NCBI GenBank assembly: GCA_947000775.1
Contig: CAMQGK010000299.1
Coordinates: forward strand, 4,601,501-4,665,500
Origin: Pterois miles
Lineage: Eukaryota; Chordata; Actinopteri; Perciformes; Scorpaenidae
DNA: 64,000 nt
Reading direction: 5' to 3'
Of the stretch, positions 27,601-36,340 are shown piece by piece; the first letter of the stretch is position 1, and each line of letters opens with the position of its first letter. The position numbers were made by a program, and so were the translations under genes. The notes beneath the pieces were generated by a model that did no database searches, was not told the origin of the DNA, and saw nothing but the letters and a program-made list of their open reading frames with translations.

Positions 27601-30600
27601 GACCTCTGACCTCTAGATATGTCAATGAAAATGGTTCTCTGGGTACCCACGAGTCTCCCCTTTACAGACATGCCCACTTTATGATAATCACATGCAGTTT
27701 GAGGCAAGTCATAGTCATGTCAGCACACGCTGTTGTTGCCTGTTGGGGGCGGCAGTAGCTCAGTCTGTAGGGAGTTGGCTTGGGAACCGGAGGGTCACCG
27801 GTTCAAGTCCCGCCATGGACCAAGAACTGAGTGTGAACTGGTAGCTGGAGAGGTGCCAGTTTACCTCTTGGGCACTGCCGAGGTGCCCCTGAGCAAGGCA
27901 CCAAACCCCCAACTGCTCGGGGCGCTTGTCAGGAGCAGCCCCCTCACTCTGACATCTCTCCATTGTTGCATGTATATGGACCTGTATATGGACTATGGAA
28001 AAAATTGAATTTCCCCTAGCGGGACTAATAAAGGACTATCTTCTTCTTCTTCTTCTTCAGTTTGCCATGCAATGATTTGAGCATATTTTTTATGCTAAAT
28101 GCAGAACCTGTGAGGTTTTCTGGACACTATTTCTTATTGTTTTTTTCTTATTGTTAATTGAGTTCCAACAATATATACAGTATATACATTAGCATGAAGC
28201 TGTATATTTGCTCCTATGTTGATAAATATATTAAATACTTGACAAATCTCTCTTTAAGGTACATTTTGAACTGATAACTATGGCCAATCTTGCAAATAAT
28301 TGTGATTAAATAGTTTAAGCAATTGACAGCCCTAGTTTAAAGTGGTGAAATCAGCCACCGGGCGCATGATTCCTCAAGGAACAACTATTGATTTGGCTCA
28401 CTGAATTCCTCATTACCCACAAACCATCTCCCTGTCAGCTTAACCTTGTCACCACCCCGCAAAGGATCATGACCTCAGCCTGGCCCCTTCAGACCCTACC
28501 TCCAACCCAAACACCCACAGGGCCTCGTGAAGGCTCCGGTGACACCTAAGGGACTCCTTGCCACTCTTACACACTAAATACTCACACCTCGCTGCCACGG
28601 TGGCTCGCACCGCAGCCCTGCCTTTCGCGAAAGAAAAGCAAGCGCAGAAATCAACAAGGGGCGGATGCATTTTAAGAATGGGCTTTAATGCACACTGGAG
28701 AGGCTTTTTTAAAGGCTCTCCTGCTACTTTGAGGATATGTTGGACCTAGTTCTACCGGAATAAACTGTAAAAGAGGCTTTTGGAATAAGAAATTGGTGAC
28801 ATCTGGGACTGACTTTCTTGGCGCGTCCGGATGTGTGATCAGGTATAGCGTGCAGTTTGCAATGAGCTTTAACTGCCCTGTATCAACACTGGGATTAGGT
28901 CATCGGAGTTGGCCAGTGCAGCCGGGCTTGTTTAGTCCAGAAATTGTGGATGGAAGTGACATATCAACCCTGCTGAGAAGAGCTCTACGGGAAGCGGGGG
29001 TAACGTTTCAGAAACAAGCGACGGGACATTTGAAAGAGGGCGTGTGCGAAAGAATGAGCAAGAAAACACTGAGGGATTCACAGGATATTGTTGTAGGAGG
29101 GGCTAGATGTGTGAGTGTAGTAGGTGAGGGTGTCGAGGATAGATGGGAAAGCAAAGTGTTGGCATGAGAGGTTTCAGAGCACAGAGTGAGGGAACGCTGG
29201 CCGGTCGAATGCTCCTCTGGCTCTGTCACTCTCTGTCCCCTTTAAACAGATCTGGCACTGTTCAACGCTAAATATGATCTCAGGCCAGCTCACCGGGCAA
29301 TTATAACATGTTAGAAAAATATATACTGTTTTTTCAATGTTCTGCTCCTGTTTTTTTTTCTCTCTCCGGCTGTAATTTTATTTCATTATGGGGGAAAGGT
29401 TAAAATGGGGACAGTGGTTGGTAATATGGTTTTATTTTCCTACGCTAACAAATTTTTATGACAAGCGAAATTGACCTGAATTAAGTTCCACCTATGTCTA
29501 TTTATACTAACAGAGAAATGTTGTTAAAAAATGACCACCAAAGAAACATCCAGATATTAGAGAGCTCACTCCTGCTGAGACCATGGCCAACATGGCATGT
29601 GTCTAAAACCTTTTGTACAGCCATGAAATTAATATATGCGCTAAATATCACATAAAAGCCTAATCCAGTACAAGTGTAATCCGTTTACATTAACAAAAAT
29701 TGCCACAGAAATTGCTGTAATTTTACTTGGCCAGCTTTCAGAGCAACGTCTGGATGACTTTTACAGAGCATGTCTTGAGGTGAAGGCAAACACTGCCAAA
29801 TAACATTCTTGGATGACATAGCTGTAGCCGTGTGCCAATGACTCGTGCTGTTGTCATCCGCTGTTTAGACTTGCTTGTGAAAAAGGAGTTTTCATAGACG
29901 AGTCCAGAAAACATGATTTTGTTAAGAGTGCGGCTGTTTCCCTGTAGAGGGATGGTAAATAGAAAGGGGCTGATGGGAAATGCGAGGAAAAGGATGGGCC
30001 TCATGTTTTGAGAGACGCTGCCAAAGTTGCAACCGCCGTGTGCTACCAGAACTGTTCACCTGAACAAACACAAACCCATCCGGTGTGTTCTGGCAACACT
30101 CTTAATTACCACTGTGACAGTCAAACACAGGTCATCGTGGTTAAAACTCTCCCTCTCTCTTTCCCTGTGTGTATGTGTATAAACTCAATTTGCTGGCCGG
30201 ATTTTTACATTGCTGTCCTCATATCCTGACAGCGGTCATGAAAAGGTCATGACTAGCCAACAAAGAACAGTAATGAACAACCTTTATTTTCAAATGTTTC
30301 CTAATTTTCATGCACTCCTTGAACAAGTAATTATGCAGTTAAAGAAAAAGCAGTTTTCAAGACATAAATTTACATGCTCCTTTTATAATGGACACTGAAC
30401 TGATGCAAAAACAGCTAAAGAATATTTCTCTAATGACTGTGTTTCGATCTACAAGTCATCTTCTTTTTTAAAGTATTGATTTGGGTGAGTTTTTTCCTTT
30501 CATTGACAGCAACAGAGTAATGATAGGCTGAGACACAGGGGACGACATGCAGCAAAGGGCCCCAGGCCACATTCGAACCCGGGGCTGCAGCAAGGACTCA

Positions 30601-32931
30601 GCCTTGGTACATGGAGCACCCGCTCTACTAAGTAAGCTACAACAGCACCCTAACAAGTAATCTTCTCACATCTAGGATTTTTTTTTTTACAACCAACTGA
30701 AAGATAACCCAAACCAGTGTTATCAACTCTGTTCCAATGAAAGTAGTTAGCAGCTCTAGCTCCAACTGTTGTTAAATCTAGTGAGAAAGTTGCCAAGTTG
30801 TCAGTATTGACAGCTCGTCTGTTCAAACTTCCCTCCAAAACCACTCCCCAAAAATTCTCATTATGAATGTTATTTTCCACGTCTGACCGTCCGATGTACT
30901 TGTCTGTTTAAGCATGGTGCAGTACTTCATTTAGTCAGTTAAGCCTGACCAACACGTCACTCGCTTGTCTGGAGGGATTCCCACCTGGGCCCTGCACCCA
31001 GGCTTCCCTGACCTCCACTGGCCCCTCCCCTTTCTCGCCTTTGGTCCTGGCCGCCGATCAGCAGCCTGCATGATCCGCCGCCTCACCTGATAAAATCCTT
31101 TTTGTGAAAGTGTCAGTGATTTAACCTAAGCAGTCCTCCTCTGTGTCTCTCTGTAATTTTAACCTGTGTGATAGTTAGTTGGCAGAAACTTTAATAACGC
31201 ATCTGTGTAAAGGTTAACGTGTATATGAGGCACTGGTTCAGTGGATTTTTATTGTCTATTTCCACAATAGCTTTTTGGGGGGCTGCCTAAATGTATTTTG
31301 AATTTCCCACAGGTAAGATATAGCGCAGTCAGGTCTTTCTTTTGGTTGTTGTTGGCTGTCGTTGTTGTCCTAAACTTCTGTCTGTGTTGTATTTTGGAGC
31401 GACAGAAGATCACAGTTCTGTACTTTTGTATTAAACACAGTGCACTAAACAATAAGCGGCAGTGTTTGCCTGACTACATCGGCAATCTTGTTGCTTCCCT
31501 TATCCATAGTTGTAACAATGAACATAAACAACTTTGATTTGGACTGAATGTAATGATTGGACAGGCTTATTATAGTCCTGTGAGAGCTATAGCTACCTGA
31601 TTTTTTTTTTTCTTCTTTTGTCAGGGAATTTGATTTAGTGATTGTTGCTGGGATGTATGAAATGAAAAAAAGATGTATAAACATATTACCATTAACCGTA
31701 TTACCAACCGTATTACCAACCAAGTTTTAACACAAAGTTATACTGTAGAGCCATTGTTTTAGGTTTCCTGTTGGTCTCAGAAATGGTCTGTATTGTTTGC
31801 AGGCAAATCTATGGTATTTTTCACAGCAGCAGACTGACTGGAATGTGTTAAAAGAATGACAGATAGAAGCAAAGACTTACGCAGACACTCGTTGGCCTCG
31901 CGGGCGTTGGCCCTCTGCCACGGCCGGTCATAGTGAAAAGGCTTGCAGCGGTCACACTCAGGTCCCTCTGTGTTGTGCTTGCAGTCACACACCAGTTTGC
32001 CTTCCTTGTCTTTCAGACAGCGTGAGCCGTGTCCATTGCATTTGCACCTCCCGCCCACCTGGAAGTCTCCCACTGCGTAAAAATAAGTTGGCAGCGTCGA
32101 CATAACGGCCACAGGGTCGTCGTCCCTCCCCCCGCTGTTGCTCCCGGCGCCCAGTCCCAGCTCTCGGGGCAGCTGGGGCCGGCTGAAGACCACGCGGATG
32201 TCGGTGACGGTCACCCAGTCCTGGAGGACGGGGCTGTTGTCAAAGTCTTTGCCGGAGGGCCGTCCATCTAGAGTGCTGAAAGCAATGAGTCCTCCAGACA
32301 GCGGGTAGAGGTCGGTGTGGCCATCTGTGCACAGAGCCTCCTGCTCATTCTGCTTGGTGATGGTTGCTTTGTTGGGGCGGTTGTACATACGCCGGCACTG
32401 TGAGGAGTAAAACTGGTAGGGCATCCAGGTCTTGCCATAGTCCATGCTCTTGTATATGGCCAGGGACTCAGGTCGGGGTGAGCAGAACTGCAGGCTGACA
32501 TAGGTGATCTCAAACTTCTTACCCAGTGAGAGGGTGAGAGTCACATTGTGAGGCGAAGTGTTCAGATTCTCCGACTGCCAGCAGGTGAGGTTGTGGGCCG
32601 AGTTGAGGTCGGTGAGGTAGGAGGCAGGGTGGGCACGGCGAGGGTCGGCTGCGTCGCAGATTTGACATGTGCGCACAGAGGGACGGTCGTCGCTCCGCTC
32701 CACCACGCTGCAGGAACGCGACGGAGGCCGGCCACAGACGCTTGACACCGCCACCTCCTTGCCAAAGGCGGCGTTGATAAACTCTGGGATGCAGCGGCGA
32801 GCTGCGCCTGTGTCATCATAGCAAGGGTCCAGAGGGGTCTGCTGCCCGGCGAAGGGGTTGGCGGCGCTGTGGGTGGAGGCTGAGCATGCCAGGAGGCACA
32901 GGCCCAGCAGGCACCTCCAGGGTTCCCTCAT
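245..32931 (-). CDS. ntn2: Netrin-2/netrin-3-like secreted guidance protein, complete CDS in six exons
   Basis: Joining minus-strand segments 32931-31881, 17193-17005, 10744-10595, 7432-7379, 1556-1482 and 630-245 gives 1905 nt, 634 residues plus stop, with every intron phase 1 and GT-AG. Visible order: signal peptide (1 to about 24), laminin N-terminal domain VI (about 25-295), laminin-EGF modules (about 296-350, 351-413, 414-463), linker (464-481), NTR domain (482-634) ending in a basic tail. Family knowledge: netrins are extracellular ligands of DCC/neogenin and UNC5 receptors that steer axons and cells. Assignment to netrin-2/3 rather than netrin-1 rests on remembered family-specific residues: DPRRAHP, NTEGPEC, IRVVFSRP, AVQV and WTRRLRKFQR. 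The protein is about 30 residues longer than netrin-1 because of insertions in the LN and NTR domains. N-glycosylation sequons are visible at N114, N124 and N129. The netrin identity is very secure; the paralogue name is less so. Confidence 0.93.
631..1481 (-). other. ntn2: Netrin intron between exons 6 and 5
   Basis: AT-rich non-coding sequence of 851 nt. Short open frames near 923-1223 on both strands show no family resemblance. I see no repeat or regulatory motif that stands out. Confidence 0.8.
1482..1556 (-). CDS. ntn2: Netrin coding exon 5 (start of NTR domain)
   Basis: A 75-nt symmetric exon between a long pyrimidine tract ending TTTCAG (AG 1558-1557) and donor TATG|GTAAGA (GT 1481-1480). 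It encodes residues 482-506, DCESYCKPVKGNLKINMKKYCKKDY in two recognisable blocks (DCESYCK and NMKKYCKKDY). These match the beginning of the netrin C-terminal NTR domain (DCDSYCK and NMKKYCKKDY in netrin-1), with the first cysteines of the NTR fold. Together with exon 6 it forms the heparin-binding C-terminal domain. Confidence 0.95.
2690..3000 (+). repeat. Dispersed GTTTAGGCAA / GACCCATCC repeat, copy 1
   Basis: The segment has a GTTTAGGTTTAGGCAACT block, oligo-A/CAAAA stretches and a later TGTTTGACCCATCCACC block. The same ordered blocks occur near 40930-41130 (TAGGTTTAGGCAATG ... GGTTGGACCCATCC), and reverse-complement-like CCTAAACC blocks occur near 37850. It looks like a degenerate interspersed repeat; I cannot name the family. 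Confidence 0.4.
6300..6506. repeat. Degenerate transposon end (CTTCTCATCTAACT repeat), copy 1
   Basis: The run GAGTGGTATAAATCTTCTC then ATCTAACT, ending in TATTCCTTTAA, is repeated in diverged form at 35948-36015 (GAGTGGTATCGATCTTCTC, ATCCAACT). Two partial copies with a shared boundary suggest an interspersed DNA element. No partner inverted repeat is found nearby. Confidence 0.4.
7379..7432 (-). CDS. ntn2: Netrin coding exon 4 (54-nt linker micro-exon)
   Basis: A small exon between acceptor TGTTTCAG (AG 7434-7433) and donor GCAG|GTTAGT (GT 7378-7377). With the flanking split codons it reads K-IPVVNPTAVVSSTEEPA-D, matching the netrin linker IPVAPPTTAASSVEEPE between the last EGF module and the NTR domain. 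It is phase 1 at both ends and 54 nt long, so it could be skipped without changing frame. It lies within a long non-coding intronic stretch and is too short for ORF finders. It was found by requiring a phase-compatible bridge between exons 3 and 5. Confidence 0.93.
7433..10594 (-). other. ntn2: Netrin intron between exons 4 and 3
   Basis: 3.2 kb of non-coding sequence. The 8800-9100 part has overlapping open frames on both strands, none with recognisable domains. A three-copy degenerate direct repeat fills 9833-10515. Confidence 0.75.
9833..10515. repeat. Three degenerate direct repeats next to netrin exon 3
   Basis: The pattern CTTT/CTGCTGCAAAAAGA...AATG then CTCTAGCTATTATGG, TTTT, and GAT(T)GATT/AGATCGAG recurs at about 9833-9930, 10287-10390 and 10436-10515. 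The copies differ at many positions and are unequally spaced, so this is an old tandem duplication or an internally repetitive element. The last copy ends about 80 nt from the exon 3 donor. Confidence 0.5.
10595..10744 (-). CDS. ntn2: Netrin coding exon 3 (third laminin-EGF module)
   Basis: Bounded by acceptor CCCCCAG (AG 10746-10745) and donor ATCA|GTGAGT (GT 10594-10593), this 150-nt symmetric exon encodes residues 414-463: ACDCHPVGAAGKTCNQ, TGQCPCKDGVTGITCNRC, AKGYQQSRSPVAPCI. All eight cysteines of the module are present. In netrin-1 this third module is the main DCC-binding segment, and its sequence is almost unchanged here, so DCC/neogenin binding is probably kept. The plus-strand open frame over the same bases is a shadow. 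Confidence 0.96.
10745..17004 (-). other. ntn2: Netrin intron between exons 3 and 2
   Basis: 6.3 kb with no supported coding sequence. Open frames at 14137-14813 on the minus strand are low-complexity and lack domains. A probable DNA-element relic sits at 16085-16790. Confidence 0.75.
16085..16790. mobile_element. Probable non-autonomous DNA transposon relic
   Basis: Both margins carry the palindromic core TTAGTCGACTAA (about 16087-16098 and 16763-16774). The left side continues into ATTGATTAGTTGATTTAATC. The 16150-16330 part (GCGCTTTCACA, GTGCGGTTCGCTTGGGCAG, and CGGTCCAAGACCGC) resembles a family of short palindromic elements I recall from fish genomes. No clear target duplication is seen. 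Confidence 0.4.
17005..17193 (-). CDS. ntn2: Netrin coding exon 2 (second laminin-EGF module)
   Basis: The acceptor CTGCAG (AG 17195-17194) and donor GCAAAG|GTAAAA bound a 189-nt exon encoding residues 351-413. It contains the near-invariant netrin stretches CNCNLHARRC, RFNMELYKLSGRKSGG and CRHNTAGRHCHYCKEGF, with the eight-cysteine laminin-EGF spacing. The split codon with the previous exon reads Pro (ECL-P-CNC) where I recall Ala in netrin-1. The frame is phase 1 on both sides, so the exon is symmetric. In netrin-1 this module contributes to receptor contacts, and the same is likely here by homology. Confidence 0.96.
20020..20918. mobile_element. TTAA-flanked terminal-inverted-repeat element (piggyBac or Kolobok type)
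   Basis: TTAA at 20020-20023 is followed by AGAGGACCTATTATGCTTTT. At the other end, the reverse complement reads TTAA then AGATGACCTATTATGCTCAT, with the second TTAA at 20915-20918. So an 891-bp element (20024-20914) sits between TTAA target duplications with about 20-bp imperfect inverted ends. No transposase frame is present, so it is non-autonomous. TTAA duplication is typical of piggyBac and Kolobok families. Confidence 0.72.
23330..23942. mobile_element. Degenerate hAT-like element with internal hairpin
   Basis: The left margin GGGGGGTTACGAGAACCGAT and the reverse complement of the right margin (GGGTGTAAGGATGTCATGAT) are similar, and both continue into ATACC/GGTACC-rich sequence resembling fish elements that start with GGGTGTCACGATACC. 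Target duplication is not clear. The inside carries a strong hairpin at 23571-23687. Confidence 0.4.
23571..23687. repeat. 40-bp-arm inverted repeat (hairpin)
   Basis: Arms 23571-23610 and 23648-23687 pair at 36 of 40 positions (for example GAGAGCTA, TTAATGTTAGCTGT), separated by a 37-nt loop. It could be the core palindrome of the surrounding element or the source of a small hairpin RNA. Confidence 0.75.
24648..24674. repeat. (AC)n microsatellite
   Basis: About 13 AC units within the large netrin intron. Confidence 0.95.
24975..25010. repeat. (AC)n microsatellite, imperfect
   Basis: AC units interrupted once (ACCACACACACC), followed by CCACCACCA. Confidence 0.9.
27342..28342. mobile_element. 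hAT-type MITE with 8-bp target duplication, split by a SINE
   Basis: GTTTAAAG occurs at 27342-27349 and again at 28335-28342, exactly flanking 27350-28334. The ends are CACAGTTGTCAAAGTTAA and, reversed, TAGGGCTGTCAATTGCTTAA, and both carry a TGTCAA core. Eight-base duplications and CA/TA-GGG ends are typical of hAT elements, and the sequence (for example CCTTGACCTCTGACCTC) resembles an abundant fish MITE. There is no transposase. A SINE at about 27746-28058 interrupts it. Confidence 0.75.
27746..28058 (+). mobile_element. tRNA-derived SINE inside the hAT MITE
   Basis: Polymerase III A-box-like AGTAGCTCAGTCTGTAGGG and B-box GGTTCAAGTCC are followed by a tRNA-unrelated body. The 3' end is AATTTCCCC...GGGACTAATAAAGGACTAT and a (TTC)n tail. 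The open frame across it is not a gene. The same 3' tail, reversed, recurs at 56186-56246. Confidence 0.8.
30451..30666 (-). mobile_element. tRNA-derived SINE with 14-bp target duplications
   Basis: On the minus strand the element begins at 30652 with a tRNA-like head (GTAGCTTACTTAGTAGAGC, B-box GGGTTCGAATG at 30581-30571), continues with GGCCTGGGGCCCTTTGCTGC and ends in an A-rich tail. ACAAGTCATCTTCT at 30451-30464 and ACAAGTAATCTTCT at 30653-30666 flank it with one mismatch, which marks retroposition. Confidence 0.8.
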
Positions 32932-33144
32932 CCTGCTCAGAGGGCCTGAGTATGTGTGAATGGATGTCTCTATACAGATGGGTCTGTGTGTGTGTTCACC
33001 CAAGAGTGTGTCAATGTGAAGGTGTGTGTCGTCGTGGAGATGTTTCTGTGTGTGACTTTCCTCTATGTGTGTATAACTGTGAGTCAGTGGAAGGAGAGTG
33101 GCTGAGCTCAGTGACCCTTCACTTCAGGCCAACCAGAGCCCTTC
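31881..33144 (-). CDS. ntn2: Netrin coding exon 1 (5' leader, signal peptide, LN domain, first LE module)
   Basis: The exon opens after a strong acceptor (pyrimidine tract then TTACAG, AG at 33146-33145), carries 213 nt of leader and starts translation at ATG 32931-32929. No other ATG is present in the leader, and -3 is A, so this start is favoured. The open frame upstream reaches a TTG at 33003, which is not a credible vertebrate start. Coding part 32931-31881 (1051 nt) encodes residues 1-350 plus one base. It holds a hydrophobic signal peptide (residues 1-23), the LN domain with the family stretches CIPEFINAAFGKEV, LTDLN, CWQSEN, TLTLSLGKKFE, KSMDYGKTW, SGGLIAFSTLDGRP and DNSPVLQDWV, then the first EGF-like module from CKCNGHGSRC to EANECL. 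The donor is C|GTAAGT (GT at 31880-31879). The leader between 32932 and 33144 is non-coding. Confidence 0.95.
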
Positions 33145-35947
33145 CTGTAAGAGACAGAAACAAACACAAAGGTCAATGTCAGAGACATATTTTACCATAA
33201 TAGGATATGAAATAGAAAGTGACGCTGATCTAATTCTACTGTATAACAACACAAATTATATTTGCCCTTAGAAAGGAAATTAAATTGTATCTCTGTACTG
33301 CCGTACCGCACTGTACAATTACAAGTGAATGTTTTCATTGACTAAAAGCCTGTCAAAGGATAAGACAGTTAGGTGGTGGGGGCCCCAAGAAAAAGGATGT
33401 GACCATTTAAAGAGAGACATTAGTGGCTGCAAGTGACTGCATCCTGAATTTTAATGCCGGCCTCTCATTCAGTACTTCCATTCAGGTCAAAACTGGCCAA
33501 GCCTTCTGGTCATGCTTGAACAGTGTGGCAGAAGTCACCCTATAATCCCCGGTGATGCTGGGGAGCAGTGGACCGTGTGTGACCCCAGTCAAAACCTCTG
33601 ATTTCTGGGAACTATTTTTATATATGAAGACATGGCTCTACTTTTGAACTCTTACGGATATTTTTTTGCGGGAATTTGACAGCCGTTGCAACACTATTGT
33701 TACGCAGTGCTGACCCTTGAGAAGGCAGCATTATGTGCATTCACTGAGCCAGAAAATTCTCCAAAAGTGATAGCTATTTGAGGATTATACTCTGCATTAG
33801 AAGAGGCTATGAGACTCCATTCAAGCCTTTCTAAATCTCCGGGTCAAGACAGGTACCTGGATGACATCATTCATGCGCTCACAGCTAGACGAGGGGCCTC
33901 TCAGTCCCAAAGAGAGAAAGATTGAGGGTAGGGGGGTAGAGAAAGCCTTGAGGCGAAGAAAACGACAGAGAAAGAGATGTATATAGCCTGAAGCTTTTCC
34001 TTCTCTAATCCCCTTTTTACTTCCCTGGGTGTCAAATCCAGAAGAGCCCCGTTTCAAAACAGACAGCTGAGGGGTTGAGAAGGCACCCCAACCCTTTTTT
34101 GCGAGGTATTTATTAAATTACAATGAATCCCACCCACCTCCTCTTACCCTCACTCTCCCCTCTTCTACCACAGCATCCCTCTTCATCTTGGTAGAACAAA
34201 AGGCCGCCTCTGTATCCACTTCAGTCAAGCGGGGAAGGCAGACAGACGGATTTAAGGGGAGTCGGAAAAACAAAAGTTTCGTTCTTTTCTTATGTGAGGG
34301 GGTCCAAAGCTAAGCAACCCTCGAAAAAAGGGCCCAGTGGCCTGGTAAATAGGAGCACTCTTCTGTGCTCAAGTGCTTAAACCGAGCCATTTGGCCTGTT
34401 CTCAAGCAGCAGATTGGGTGTTAAAGGGAAATAGTGTGAGGGAATTATACAGACAGAGAGGAAGGAAGTGGAAGTACAACTGCTTCTCATGTTAATCCTA
34501 GAAATTGGTACGTAACTACATATAATTTAAAACTTCTTTTCTGATTCATTTTGAACTTTGGGATAAATTGAGCTCTGAAGCAGTGACTCAGAGACCTGAG
34601 CATAAAATCATTATTAAAAAAATCCCCTGCTATTACGATATTCAACATATGAAAAATGACTAGCAGGGAATGGGCCAGCTCATAAATGATTGGAGTAAAA
34701 GTGGGCCTTTGCCAGGACAGATGAGGACATTGATCAATGACATGTGTCTGAGGACGAGGAGGTTAAAGTGGGCACGCCGGCGGGAGTTCATCAGCCGAGG
34801 CACTCCATCAAAAGGGCCGGCCGTGGCAAAGCTGGCGGGCCCCGGCACCCACTGGGGAGGGCATGGAGAGAGGCGGCTGATAGAATTAGCAACTCATTAG
34901 CATCCAGGCCCAGCTTCCATCAGCAGCATGTTGATCCGAGAAAAGAGACAGTGGGGAGGCTCTGAGAGGGAAGGAAGGGGGGTAAAAATTATGACAGGTG
35001 AGGGGAAAATAATAAATGATGGAGAGAGGGAATTATTCAGACCTTGATGGGCATGTTGTTGAGGGAGTGAGAGGAAGTTACAGACAAGAACAGGAAAATA
35101 CTTGTCGGTTACGAGACTGAAAAAGAGGACTAACAGGCATAAGGAAAAAGTAGATAAGAAGGACACACGAGGGGGAGAGAAACAGCAAGGGGCGCGACAG
35201 TGATAAAGCAGAAATGACTCGGGGGAGGGTGAGCGAGGACAGATATGAATGGAAGCAGTAGGAGAGAGAGAGAAAGTGACAGAGATGGAGGGAGGGAGTG
35301 GAGGGAAGGACATAAAAAATGAGTGAGGGAGAAATGGAGAGAGAAACAGATTAAGGTGCAGGACAGCATTGGTCTGTGTCTGGACTTCGGATGACTAAAT
35401 ATGGAGCGGTCCGCGTTGCTGCCGGGCCTGCTGGGAGATTCTTCCAGGGTCTGGTGCTGTCAGGCGCGTCTGGCAGATGAGCGTTGTAGGTTAAACAGAA
35501 AGAGAGCAGTGACAAGGCTGTTTAATTCCACTCTGAAATAGATGCCATCCTCGCAGCAAGTGTTAACGCTGCTCTGAGACAGTCCAGCAACACTAGAAGC
35601 TGGTCTTTATTGAAAACTTATTCTACATCTCTATAAAACACTGCAAAACGTGAGCCGGGTCCAAAAAATCTTTCTGGATCCGTAAAGCTCTGCCAGGATG
35701 TCAGCACAGCGGTGTAGCTGGCTGACCTTTGAAATACTAAGAATCTGCTTCAGCAAGAAAATTCTTTGCTTTCAGCATTGACAGTGTGTTTAACAAGCCA
35801 CAATTTCCCCTCAGTGGGGGCAGACATTGTCTTTCATTAAATGTGGTTGAAGTAGCAACAGCTGCAGGGCCCATGTCTCTGCCTCTCTGAAGAAGACAAT
35901 GAATACCACACAGAAGTGCTGCTGGCTTCATGTGTTGCGTACAAACA

Positions 35948-36080
35948 TGAGAGTGGTATCGATCTTCTCATCCAACTCCTGGCATGACAGAGAATGACCA
36001 TATTCCTCTAATAGACTTAGTTTTAATCCAAGTATTAAAGCCAGTGGGCAACCTCTGGGTCTGAAAAGTGAAGCCAATGC
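35948..36080. repeat. Interspersed repeat fragments
   Basis: 35948-36015 matches the 6411-6506 transposon end. 36045-36080 (CAACCTCTGGGTCTGAAAAG, TGAAGCCAATG) resembles 41465-41500 and 55265-55275, another dispersed repeat. Confidence 0.4.
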
Positions 36081-36108
36081 GTGAATTAAAACTTCCATTT
36101 TTTATAAC

Positions 36109-36340
36109 CAAGATGGTGAGAAAACCAAGATGGTGACTACCAAAAACCAAGACGGTGACAGTCAAACAAAATGGTGAAGGTCAAAAAACCACGGTGATGA
36201 CGTCCAAAAACTAAGATGGTAAAGGTCAAAAAACCAAGATGGTGATGTCCAAAAACTAAGATGGTAAAGGTCAAAAAACCAAGATGGTGACGTCCAAAAA
36301 CTAAGATGGTAAAGGCCAAAAAACCAAGATGTCACAGCCA
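36109..36340. repeat. Minisatellite, 45-bp period
   Basis: GACGTCC/GATGTCC starts at 36199, 36244 and 36289, exactly 45 apart. Each unit is made of two similar half-units (CCAAAAACTAAGATGGTAAAG and CAAAAAACCAAGATGGTGA). More diverged half-units run back to 36109. Because 45 is divisible by three, an open frame crosses it, but there is no reason to think it is coding. Confidence 0.9.

Larger units (their letters stand above)
17194..31880 (-). other. ntn2: Netrin intron between exons 2 and 1
   Basis: 14.7 kb with no supported coding sequence. Long open frames such as 18358-18999 and 24433-25041 on the minus strand have no recognisable domain, and the second is built on an (AC)n tract. The intron holds several mobile elements, listed separately, and a conserved-looking AT-rich block at 17385-17530. 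Confidence 0.75.

Noticed and set aside
27746..27830. tRNA gene
   Set aside because: A- and B-box-like sequences are present, but the cloverleaf is incomplete and the segment continues into a SINE body and tail.
32932..33003. N-terminal extension of netrin from 33003
   Set aside because: The upstream start is TTG, not ATG. The added residues are not signal-like, and the only ATG in the leader region is at 32931.
36137..36319. Repetitive open frame over the minisatellite
   Set aside because: The repeat period is a multiple of three, so stop codons are absent by arithmetic. There is no sign of coding use.
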